Origin: Rhodococcus sp. HM1
GTDB taxonomy: Bacteria; Actinomycetota; Actinomycetes; Mycobacteriales; Mycobacteriaceae
Reading direction: 5' to 3'
Assembly: GCF_023218075.1 (NCBI RefSeq)
Contig: NZ_JALPTB010000023.1
Span: forward strand, 24,010 to 88,009
Length of the DNA stretch: 64,000 bases
The stretch's first letter is position 1; each line of letters begins with the position of its first letter. The notes under the pieces were generated by a model, which saw nothing but the letters and a program-made list of their open reading frames with translations, did no database searches and was not told the origin of the DNA. Shown one piece after another: positions 18,424 through 25,998 of the stretch. The position numbers were made by a program, and so were the translations under genes.

Positions 18424-19475
18424 CGTCGTGTCCCGGCGAGGCTGGCGCGGGCTGCGCCGTATTCGGCGGCGAGCTGCTCGACCGACAGATGCACGTATCT
18501 GGCAGTGGTTTCCGGAGACACATGCCCCATCAATTCTCGCAGCACCATCAGATCGATTCCGGCGGAAGCGAGTTCGGTGCCGTAGGTGTGACGCAGCCGG
18601 TGCGGACGCACCCTCACCGCGCCGGACAGGCCTCGGTGCCGCCGGAACAGCGACCGCAGTCCGGCCTCGGTGACCGGCGACCCATGGGTGGGGCCGCGCA
18701 GCACCACGAAACACTCCTCGGTCGCCAACCCCGGTGGCCGTTCGAGACGCAGATAGGCCGACAGTTCGGTGAAGAATGCCGCATCGACCGGCACCACCCG
18801 TTCCTTGCGGCCTTTGCCGAGCACCCGAACTCGTCGTCGACCGAAGTCGACGTCCGCCAACCGCAGGGATCGCACCTCGGCGCTGCGTAGGCCCCCGAAC
18901 AGCATGGCCCACACCATCGCCCGATCCCGATGGGTGCGCAGCGACGCCGTGAACTGCTCGACCGCGTCGGCGTCGAGGGATTCGGGTAGCAGGCGTGGTT
19001 GGCGCACCAGCCGGCCCCCGGCTCGGGGTCGGCCCGGGCCGAGATGTCCGAGCAGTCCCCGCGCCTGTGGTCGCAGGCCCTGCCCGCGCCGCGGTGAGGG
19101 CACCGGATTGTCGCTGCGCATGCCGGTCATCACCAGGTATTCGAACAACGCTCGCACCGCCGCGACTCGTCGGTTGATCGTCGACGCCGCCGCGCCCCCG
19201 ACCTTCCGTCTCGCCGTGTCGGGGCGGGGTTCGCGGCGCACGTCCTGCCAGTCGATCCACTCGAACACCGTCACCGGCGTCACCGCCGCCAATCGGAGGT
19301 CGTGGTCGAGAAGGAACCGGGCCAGGTTGAGCACGTCGAACGCATACGCCCGCACCGTTGCCGCACTGAACCCGCGTCCGGCCAGGTGTGTCAGGAATGC
19401 GTTCGCCGCTGCGCTGCCCTCCCACTGGCCGTCGATCGCATAGCCATCGCCGCGAGTGCGCACTCGAACGGTCAT
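18420..19475 (-). CDS. Tyrosine recombinase, TnpA-like (first recombinase of the element)
   Basis: A 351-aa XerC/D-type recombinase. The SAM-like core-binding domain covers about 15-120. The catalytic domain has R197 (GGLRSAEV), a GKGRKER lysine region, HRLRH at 292-296, GH at 317-318 and the tyrosine at 327 (TTARYVHLS). The frame is open upstream, but MTVRVRTRG at 19475 is the natural start. It is the first gene of the element and is coupled to the 651-aa recombinase by an ATGA overlap. It acts by strand exchange at the element ends. Confidence 0.87.
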   Translation of the reverse strand: MTVRVRTRGDGYAIDGQWEGSAAANAFLTHLAGRGFSAATVRAYAFDVLNLARFLLDHDLRLAAVTPVTVFEWIDWQDVRREPRPDTARRKVGGAAASTINRRVAAVRALFEYLVMTGMRSDNPVPSPRRGQGLRPQARGLLGHLGPGRPRAGGRLVRQPRLLPESLDADAVEQFTASLRTHRDRAMVWAMLFGGLRSAEVRSLRLADVDFGRRRVRVLGKGRKERVVPVDAAFFTELSAYLRLERPPGLATEECFVVLRGPTHGSPVTEAGLRSLFRRHRGLSGAVRVRPHRLRHTYGTELASAGIDLMVLRELMGHVSPETTARYVHLSVEQLAAEYGAARASLAGTRR

Positions 19476-19493
19476 CGTCCACCGCCTTTCGAT

Positions 19494-19539
19494 CGGAGCC
19501 GACACCGCCAGCATGCGCCGAGCATCGCCGTCGGCTCCG
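19494..19539. promoter_or_regulatory. Inverted repeat upstream of the first recombinase
   Basis: CGGAGCCGAC (19494-19503) and its exact complement GTCGGCTCCG (19530-19539) are 26 bp apart. They lie between the tnpA-like start and the right end of the element. It could be an arm-type recombinase site or an operator controlling the two recombinases. Confidence 0.4.
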
Positions 19540-19590
19540 GACCTCACGCCGCAACCATGATCGTGTTGTGAGAGGGCCGGTTAACCGATA

Positions 19591-20605
19591 GCGGATTGTT
19601 GCTCCAGATCTGTTTCCAGATCTGCTTCGGGAACGCGGTGAACGCCAACAGATCCGACCGTGCAGCGTCGAGATGATCGGCCACCTTCGGCAACTTCTCG
19701 GTGAGCGCATCGATGATCCGATCATATTGTGCGTGAACGGAATCCGCGTCGGGCTGGTCGTACACGGAGTGCAGCAGTGTCTTCACCCAGGGCCACGACG
19801 ACTTCGGGGTCACCGCCATCAGGTTCGTCGAGTAGTGGGTACGGCACCGCTGCCAGGAGGCACCGGGCAGAGTCGCGCCGATCGCCGCGACGAGGCCGGC
19901 GTGGGCATCGGAAGTCACCAGTTTCACCCCGGTCAGCCCGCGGGCGACCAACCCACGGAAGAAGCTCAGCCAACCCGCGCCGTCCTCGGCGGAGGTGACG
20001 TCCAGCCCCAGGATCTCGCGGTAGCCGTCGGCGTTGACCCCGACCGCGACCAGGGCGTGCACGTTCACCACCCGTCCGTTCTCGCGGACCTTGAGGACCA
20101 GGGCGTCGGCGGCGACGAACGTGTACGGGCCCGCATCGAGGGGTCGGTTCCGGAAGGCCTCGACCTGGGTGTCGAGGTCTTTCGCCATCACCGAGACCTG
20201 CGACTTCGACAACGAGGTGATCCCGAGGGTATCGACGAGTTTCTCCATCCGCCGGGTCGAGACCCCGAGTAGATAGCAGGTCGCAACAACCGAGGTCAGG
20301 GCACGTTCGGCCCGCTTGCGCCGTTGCAGCAACCAGTCCGGGAAGTACGAACCCTGCCGCAGCTTGGGAATGGCCACGTCGAGGGTGCCGACGCGGGTAT
20401 CGAAGTCGCGGTGCCGGTAGCCGTTGCGAACGTTGACCCGTTCGTCGGAGCGTTGGCCGTAGTCGGCGCCGCACAGGGCATCGGCCTCGGCGCCCATCAG
20501 GGCATGTATGAACATCGTCAGCAGCTCGCGCAGCAGGTCGGGGCTGGCGCCGGTGAGTCGGTCTTCGACAAGCCGGCGGAGGTCGATATCGTGGGCATTG
20601 GTCAT
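19591..20605 (-). pseudogene. IS256-type transposase, N-terminal part
   Basis: This encodes the first 338 residues of a Mutator/IS256 transposase from ATG 20605. It includes GYRHRDFDTRVGTLDVAIPKLRQ, the catalytic aspartate regions FVAADALVLKVRE and LVTSDAHAGLVAAI, and CRTHYSTNL. It ends in FPKQIWKQIWSNNP where the Tn554-like element begins. Read through the element, the frame would run 17 unrelated residues to a stop in the recombinase leader. The remainder is at 16192-16421. Confidence 0.88.
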
Positions 20606-20649
20606 CGCGTGCTCTTTCGTCGAGTCGAGTTGGTAGCTCTCTCGAAGAA

Positions 20650-20961
20650 TCACGCGATGACCGTCTTTCGTCCGGTTACGACACGCCGATCAGTTCGTTT
20701 GGTTCCGGCTCGTACACCATCCTGATGGACGCAACCGACGTCGTCCAGGAGTCGTTCGAGAACGTCGAGGGTATCCGCATAGAGGAACAGCTGCCCAGGC
20801 CCCGATTCCTGGTAGTCCGCATCCGCCATTCGTACGGTCGGGTGGCGGCGTAAGAACAACCACCCGGCGGTGTCCGTGGGAAACAGTTCCGCTTCGTTGA
20901 CTTGAATCTTTCCCCCAGTCGGCGCGCCACGGTCCTGATAGATCACCAACGTTTCGGTCAT
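20650..20961 (-). CDS. Hypothetical protein, 3' end inside the IS256 terminal repeat
   Basis: 103 aa from ATG 20961. No family is recognised. It is acidic and aromatic in the first 75 residues (KIQVNEAELFPTDTAGW, GQLFLYADTLDVLERLLDD), then basic and low in similarity to any fold. The stop codon lies inside the IS256 right inverted repeat (the TGA of CGCGTGATTC), so the natural C-terminus was probably lost when the element inserted. It follows the GIY-YIG gene by 99 bp on the same strand. Confidence 0.5.
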   Translation of the reverse strand: MTETLVIYQDRGAPTGGKIQVNEAELFPTDTAGWLFLRRHPTVRMADADYQESGPGQLFLYADTLDVLERLLDDVGCVHQDGVRAGTKRTDRRVVTGRKTVIA

Positions 20962-21060
20962 CGCAATGGTCAGGCAGGACAGGCGACCTTTGCGCTTGCC
21001 GGGGGTAGTCAGGCAGCTGACCGCCCAGCAGTGATGCTCAGTCCGAGCCGGATAGGGAAC

Positions 21061-22491
21061 TCAGCGGCTCAGGTAGCGGCCGATGATCCGGGTGATCTGA
21101 TCAGCATCGGAGCGGGTGCGAAAGTGTCGGTAGTTTGCGGCAGTACGAGCGAGTCGTTCTGCCGGAAAGTCCGGACGTGCAGCGGTGTCCGTGGAATTGA
21201 CGATATCGGGGGCGTCGAGCCAGAGGTGCTGTTCGTCGGCAGAGATCAGCTCGTCGAGATGTCTGCTCGTCCCGATCATCGTGGCCATCTCGTTGATGTT
21301 TCGAGCAAGCAGTCCCGCGTCCTGCGCGGAGTGGATCAGCGACTTCTCGTGCAGCCGGAGGTGGCGCTTGCCGTGCAGCGACCGCGTTGCCGTGGCGTCG
21401 AGGCGTACGCGAATCCGGTGGATGTCTCGATAGCGGCCACGATGCTGTCCGAGGCGTTCGGGAAGGTCGATGGATTCACCGATATAGCACTGCCCGTCGG
21501 TGAACTCGAGAATGTAGTGGCCAGCGCGACCTGGACCAGCGTGGTCGAGATGCCGGGTCAGCGCCGCTTTGGTAGGCGGCAATGGTGCGCAGAACCCGTT
21601 CTCTGTAGCCCACTCGTCGATTCGGCGTGCTCGGGTAGCGATCACCTCCGGATCCGGCGACGCCTCAGGAGCCAGAGGAATCGCGGGAAGAGCCGACCGT
21701 GGGGTCGTGGCACCGCCAGAATGCCACTGCTTCGAGGACCCGGGTGGATCGAATGCGCAGTTCGCCGCCGCGAACTCCATCACGTCACAGAGGGTATCGA
21801 GGCCGACGACGTCGACGGCTGCGTCAGCACTGGCGAACCCGGTCTGCGCGGGGTCGAGCTGCCAGCTGTTGTCCCTGAACGTCCAGTGCATCTGCATGTC
21901 TCGGACATTGACGTCCAGAGCATCGCCGACGAGCAGCCGGAAGTCGTCGTCGATATCGCCCGGTATTTGGGTCGACATCTCGATCGTCGCGGAGTCCTCA
22001 TGGCACCCGAGATCCACGATGAAGTCCCATCCTGCGACGAGTGCGCAGACCATGGTCTCGAACACGGACTCGAACCGCCCCGCCAGATTCTCAAGGACGG
22101 GATCGTGCTCGTCGCCGAGACGTTCGTGCAGATCGACGAATCCTGTACGGGCTTCCGAGCTCAGCTCCGGAACCAACCAGGCCGGCACGTACCGGTACAT
22201 GTGCTCGACCACCGGTACGCAGTCTCGAACCGACCTCGTGCCGGCCTGGGAGACAAGTCCGGTCGCCTCCTCGACCACACTCCACGATCCGTCGTGGACG
22301 AGCGTCACGCGCGCATCGTCCACGCCGCCGACCGGGGCACAGGCACGAACCTCGAGGCACGTTCGACTCTCGATCGTCCGCATTCGTGCCCGGATCGGCC
22401 AACCGGTCATAAACATCGAAAACACCTGCACCCCGATCTGATCGGGAAGCTCTGCAACAAGGAACCGCAGGTCATTGATGTCGTCTTCCAT
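21061..22491 (-). CDS. GIY-YIG domain protein with large unknown N-terminal region
   Basis: A 476-aa protein. Residues about 1-290 are acidic and match no family I know. Residues about 325-430 form a GIY-YIG nuclease-like domain: GHYILEF corresponds to the GIY strand, CYIGESIDLPERLGQH to the YIG strand plus arginine, and HEKSLIHSAQ may supply the metal-binding glutamate, with ARNIN after it. Such domains cut DNA in repair, homing and restriction enzymes. The long N-terminus could be a sensor or specificity part. It lies near a second GIY-YIG-like gene and other restriction-type genes, so a defence role is plausible but unproven. Confidence 0.65.
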   Translation of the reverse strand: MEDDINDLRFLVAELPDQIGVQVFSMFMTGWPIRARMRTIESRTCLEVRACAPVGGVDDARVTLVHDGSWSVVEEATGLVSQAGTRSVRDCVPVVEHMYRYVPAWLVPELSSEARTGFVDLHERLGDEHDPVLENLAGRFESVFETMVCALVAGWDFIVDLGCHEDSATIEMSTQIPGDIDDDFRLLVGDALDVNVRDMQMHWTFRDNSWQLDPAQTGFASADAAVDVVGLDTLCDVMEFAAANCAFDPPGSSKQWHSGGATTPRSALPAIPLAPEASPDPEVIATRARRIDEWATENGFCAPLPPTKAALTRHLDHAGPGRAGHYILEFTDGQCYIGESIDLPERLGQHRGRYRDIHRIRVRLDATATRSLHGKRHLRLHEKSLIHSAQDAGLLARNINEMATMIGTSRHLDELISADEQHLWLDAPDIVNSTDTAARPDFPAERLARTAANYRHFRTRSDADQITRIIGRYLSR

Positions 22492-22888
22492 GCCGTCAGC
22501 CTTTCAATCTTGTTCCATCACGTGCTGCACAGCACTACCTACCGCCGTGCCACACGCCCACGGCACAACCGGAACGGATGTTCAGGTGGTCAATAGCCTG
22601 CGCGGTAAACAGCGAGGCCCGTGGCTCCGATCGGCAATCTGAGGAATATCCCGCCTCCGTGCTGCTAGAGCCAGAACTCATCCTGAATCCCCGCAACGGT
22701 ACTTACCCAGCTGACAGCGTTCTTCAAGACCTGGCCACTTTTCCCCTCGTGCCTACCGGCGGGCAGCCCATCGACGAAATCTCCAGGCTGTTCCATGACC
22801 ACCCCGGCGTATCGGGACGCCACCATTTCGCGCTCTCCGACAATTTCGAACAAAGCAGCAGATCCAGGCAGCCCACAATCGTCATCGT
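22492..22888. other. Gap between the two GIY-YIG genes, possible small ORF
   Basis: About 400 bp. A - strand frame between about 22853 and 22665 gives a plausible small acidic protein (FEIVGEREMVASRYAGVV onward, ending IQDEFWL). Its start would be TTG 22853 or ATG 22826, with no convincing ribosome binding site. An opposite + strand frame (22578-22892) is equally open. I do not assign a gene with confidence. Confidence 0.3.
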
Positions 22889-23563
22889 TTAGGGATACCG
22901 CCCGCCGACACCTGGGTTTGGGAGCACGGGTAGAGAACGTGCATGCGCGCGTGCGTCCCCTCGAGCCTGCTTGAGCCGAGCGTAGTAACTGCAGTGGTCG
23001 TTGCCGTCGAGGTTGAGGGGCAGGACCAATTTGGTGAACAGCCGGGATTCGACCTCCCAGGGGGTGCTGTCGGTGCTCCAGCCGACCCGCGCGTGGTCGT
23101 GCATCCACCTCGACAACTCCTGCTCCCCGGTACCGAAGTGCAAACGGTCACCAGATCCGAACCGGCGCAGCTCAATACCCAATGCAGGTGACAGAAGCGA
23201 TCCGAGGCTCAGTCGCAGCGTCGAGCCGGCCGCATTCCCGCAGTAGTGGGTTCTGATGCGAGAACGCAGGGTTTGACTGCTGGCGACCCGGCCGTTTCGC
23301 GGCGGCGCTTTCGGACTGATCCCGACATACAGCAGAGTCCAACCGTCCCGCTCGACACAGCCGGACGCATCAACCTCACCCGGCAACTCGTCGAACCACC
23401 AGGCGTATATACCGCCGACGGCGGGCACCGGAGTCTGTGGTGCGAGAGCTGTCTCACGGTCGATCGGCGCCGCCGACAGGATTCGATCAAGATCATCTTG
23501 TCCGGGCTCATCTGCACCGAGAATCGAAGTCACAGTCTCACTCACGTGGAGATCCTGACACAT
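22889..23563 (-). CDS. GIY-YIG-like nuclease domain protein
   Basis: A 224-aa protein with GGIYAWWFDE near 50-60 and LLYVGISPKAPP near 77-88 as the two GIY-YIG strands. SQTLRSRIRTHYCGN follows with the conserved arginine and histidine. WEVESRLFTKLVLPLNLDGNDH near 165-190 contains a candidate metal-binding glutamate and an asparagine. An in-frame GTG at 23545 is an alternative start. It is transcribed away from the UvrD-like helicase gene, from the same 300-bp intergenic region. The function is unknown; a restriction or repair role is suggested by the neighbours. Confidence 0.65.
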   Translation of the reverse strand: MCQDLHVSETVTSILGADEPGQDDLDRILSAAPIDRETALAPQTPVPAVGGIYAWWFDELPGEVDASGCVERDGWTLLYVGISPKAPPRNGRVASSQTLRSRIRTHYCGNAAGSTLRLSLGSLLSPALGIELRRFGSGDRLHFGTGEQELSRWMHDHARVGWSTDSTPWEVESRLFTKLVLPLNLDGNDHCSYYARLKQARGDARAHARSLPVLPNPGVGGRYP

Positions 23564-23866
23564 GCCGCCGAGACCCCGAGTAGCTGGTTCAACGACTCGT
23601 TAGAGATCACCCACGAAAGAATCGTCAACGGAAGCGTGTGGCCGATTGCGTTCGTCACGTTCCACTGTGCGGTGTGTGGGTCTCGCATGATTCCTCGGAG
23701 TCGCACGCCGCTCTACCTCGCCTGCAGCTCCGGACAGCAGAGCATTCTTCTTACCTCCGGTCCGAGTCCTTCGTTGTCAGTGCACCACCGTAATGTCTTT
23801 CTTCACCAAGACGACAACGTGGCGGGTATGTAGTTCGGCAAGCCGACAACGAGAGGAACGGACGCA
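23564..23866. promoter_or_regulatory. Divergent intergenic region
   Basis: 303 bp between the GIY-YIG gene (-) and the helicase gene (+). It must contain promoters for both. No gene, palindrome or clear -35/-10 pair was identified. Confidence 0.4.
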
Positions 23867-25960
23867 TTGGCGACACTGGCGATCGACAGGGACTTCCTCC
23901 TCGACTTCGCAAAGCTCGAGCAGTCCGTCCAGGCACGCGTGAGTGAAGTATTCGAGAAGTTCGACAGCGCCACGCACACCGGTCTCCACCTGGAGAAAAT
24001 CAAGAATGCCCGCAACCCCCAGTTCCGATCGATCCGCATCACCCAGTTCTGGCGCGGCATCGTGCTTGCCCCCAAGAGCGGCGACACATTCACTCTTCTG
24101 AAAGTTCTGCCCCACGACGATGCATACACATGGGCAGAACGCCGCGACGTGTCCGTGAATCAGATCACCGGCAGCATCGAAGTCCGAGACGACGCCGCCT
24201 TCGACGAGCAACTCGCCCAGCTCGACCACCAGTCCAGCAACGCCACCGGCAGCTATCTCTTCGAGCACATCAAAGACAGCGAACTCGTCCGCCTCGGTCT
24301 CGACGAAAAGGCCATCCGCTTCGCCCGGCTACTGACCGAAGACTCCCAGCTCGACGCTGCGCAGCCCTACTTCCCCACCATTCAATGGCAGGCCCTCTAC
24401 GGCCTCGCCGCGGGGATGACGCCCGACGAGGTCTGGGCCGACCTTGGCGCAGCAATCCTCGATGGTCCAGTCGACACCGACGACCTCGACGCTGCGATCA
24501 AGCGCAGTTCCGAGCGTGTACTTCTCGTCGATGGTCCCGCGGAGATGATGGCCGTTTTCGCCAACCCCTTTGCTCTGTGGCGTATCTATCTGCACCCCGC
24601 CCAGAGGTCCGTCGTGGATGCCACATACCGCGGGCCGGCGCGAGTGACGGGCGGACCAGGAACCGGCAAGACCGTCGTCGCACTGCACCGTGCGCGCCGC
24701 CTCGCAGAACGCGGCGAGGGCCAGGTCCTCGTCACTACGTTCACCTCGACGTTGGCCGAATCGCTCGACGACGGCATCCAAATGCTCACGGACGATTCCG
24801 ACATCGCGTCCCGCATCATCGTTCAGCACGTGGACCGCCTCGCCCACCGAGTCTTCCGCGATGTGCATGGAAGCCCTCGTATGATCGGCTCCGCCGACGA
24901 GAAGAAGCTCTGGCGAAGCATCATCGACGAGCTCGGCATCGATTTCAGCGAGGCATTTCTCGGTGAGGAATGGCGACAGGTCGTGCTCGCGCAGCGCGTC
25001 GGTTCTGCCACCGCGTACCTTGCTGCCAAGCGGACCGGGCGCGGGCGTCGCCTCGGCGCCACGCAGAAAGCACAGGTGTGGCAGGCAGTTTGGGAATTCG
25101 AAGAAGCGTTGAAGACGCGAGCTCTCCACACACACGAGACCGTGCGTCGCGAAGCGACGAAGATTCTCGAACAGCGCGTCGACAAACCGTACCGCCACAT
25201 TGTTGTCGACGAGGCGCAGGATCTGAGCCCCGACCAGTGGCGACTCCTCCGAGCTGCCGTGCCGGACGCACCCGACGACCTGTTCCTCGCCGGTGATACC
25301 CACCAGCGCATCTACAACAACCATGTCAGCTTGCGCGAGCTCGGAATCAACGTGACGGGCAGATCGAATCGTCTGTCCATCAACTACCGTACGACCGCCG
25401 AAATTCTGCGGTGGAGTCTCGGCTTGATGCACGGCAGCCGCATCGATGACATGAACGACCGGTTCGACTCGATCGCGGGTTGCCGTTCGGAGATCCACGG
25501 CGATTTCCCCGTGGTCGAAGGCTTCAGCACGCGCGACGCGGAGTTCGCATTCATCGCGCAGAAGGTCCAGGAGTGGCTTGACAACGGAATAGCACCGTCC
25601 GAGATCGGAATTGCCGTGCGGTCCAAGAAGCTTGGCGAAACGGTTGCAGAAATTCTCGGAAAGCACGGCATCCCGACTTCCGACTTGTCCGACACCCGGA
25701 GCAGCACCGAGAGCGTCTCGATCGGAACGATGCACCGCATGAAGGGTCTCGAGTTTCGTTGTCTCGCTGTCGGCGCCGTGACAAGTAGGCAGCTTCCCGC
25801 TCCATATGCTGTCACGGCGGCGAGCGAGGACGAACACACTCACGAGCGGGACCTGCAACGCGAACGCTCGCTCCTCTTCGTCGCCTGTACTCGTGCGCGG
25901 GAGCAGCTACTCGTGACATGGCACGGCGAACCCAGCCCGTTCCTCACCCCCCTCCTCTGA
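23867..25960 (+). CDS. UvrD-like SF1A helicase with N-terminal RelE/ParE-like domain
   Basis: A 697-aa protein starting at TTG 23867 after GAGAGGAACGG. The first 105 residues look like a RelE/ParE toxin fold: FLLDFAKLEQSVQARVSEVF, then HLEKIKNARNPQFRSIRITQ and LKVLPHDDAYTWAERR. The helicase has Walker A GGPGTGKTVVAL near 264-275, Walker B IVVDEAQDLSPDQWRLL near 446-462, GDTHQRIY, NYRTTAEI and a C-terminal VACTRARE motif VI. It would unwind DNA in an ATP-dependent way in the cytoplasm. The gene ends 38 bp before the GmrSD-like gene and is probably co-transcribed with it, suggesting a joint defence role. Confidence 0.82.
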   Translation: MATLAIDRDFLLDFAKLEQSVQARVSEVFEKFDSATHTGLHLEKIKNARNPQFRSIRITQFWRGIVLAPKSGDTFTLLKVLPHDDAYTWAERRDVSVNQITGSIEVRDDAAFDEQLAQLDHQSSNATGSYLFEHIKDSELVRLGLDEKAIRFARLLTEDSQLDAAQPYFPTIQWQALYGLAAGMTPDEVWADLGAAILDGPVDTDDLDAAIKRSSERVLLVDGPAEMMAVFANPFALWRIYLHPAQRSVVDATYRGPARVTGGPGTGKTVVALHRARRLAERGEGQVLVTTFTSTLAESLDDGIQMLTDDSDIASRIIVQHVDRLAHRVFRDVHGSPRMIGSADEKKLWRSIIDELGIDFSEAFLGEEWRQVVLAQRVGSATAYLAAKRTGRGRRLGATQKAQVWQAVWEFEEALKTRALHTHETVRREATKILEQRVDKPYRHIVVDEAQDLSPDQWRLLRAAVPDAPDDLFLAGDTHQRIYNNHVSLRELGINVTGRSNRLSINYRTTAEILRWSLGLMHGSRIDDMNDRFDSIAGCRSEIHGDFPVVEGFSTRDAEFAFIAQKVQEWLDNGIAPSEIGIAVRSKKLGETVAEILGKHGIPTSDLSDTRSSTESVSIGTMHRMKGLEFRCLAVGAVTSRQLPAPYAVTAASEDEHTHERDLQRERSLLFVACTRAREQLLVTWHGEPSPFLTPLL

Positions 25961-25998
25961 TTTTCAGCTCTACATTTCTGTTTCCTGAGAGGTACCGA

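Larger units (their letters stand above)
16422..19590. mobile_element. Tn554-like element with two tyrosine recombinases
   Basis: A 3169-bp insertion within the IS256 transposase codon CAG. The left end begins TTATCCGGCCCTC (16422-16434). The right end has the inverted match GAGGGCCGGTTAA (19572-19584, 12 of 13), followed by 6 extra bases CCGATA (19585-19590). There is no target duplication. Two overlapping recombinase genes of 351 and 651 aa correspond in size and order to Tn554 TnpA (361 aa) and TnpB (630 aa). No TnpC and no cargo gene are present. The 6-bp asymmetry resembles the junction bases carried by site-specific transposons of that group. Confidence 0.8.
16165..20661. mobile_element. 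IS256-type insertion sequence, interrupted by a Tn554-like element
   Basis: Terminal inverted repeats GTCGTCGCGTGATTCCTCG (16165-16183) and CTCGAAGAATCACGCGATGAC (20641-20661) match with two differences over 19 positions. Removing 16422-19590 leaves a 1328-bp element with one intact 414-codon transposase frame. No clear 8-9-bp target duplication is seen. The two flanks belong to different genes, so one flank may have been rearranged. Confidence 0.8.

Noticed and set aside
16468..19725. 1085-aa open frame on the - strand
   Set aside because: Its first about 430 codons run through the tnpA-like gene in another frame and have a biased, arginine-rich composition. Only the part from 18423 is a real recombinase.
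24329..25858. 509-aa open frame on the - strand opposite the helicase
   Set aside because: Antisense shadow of the UvrD-like helicase, without any recognisable domain.
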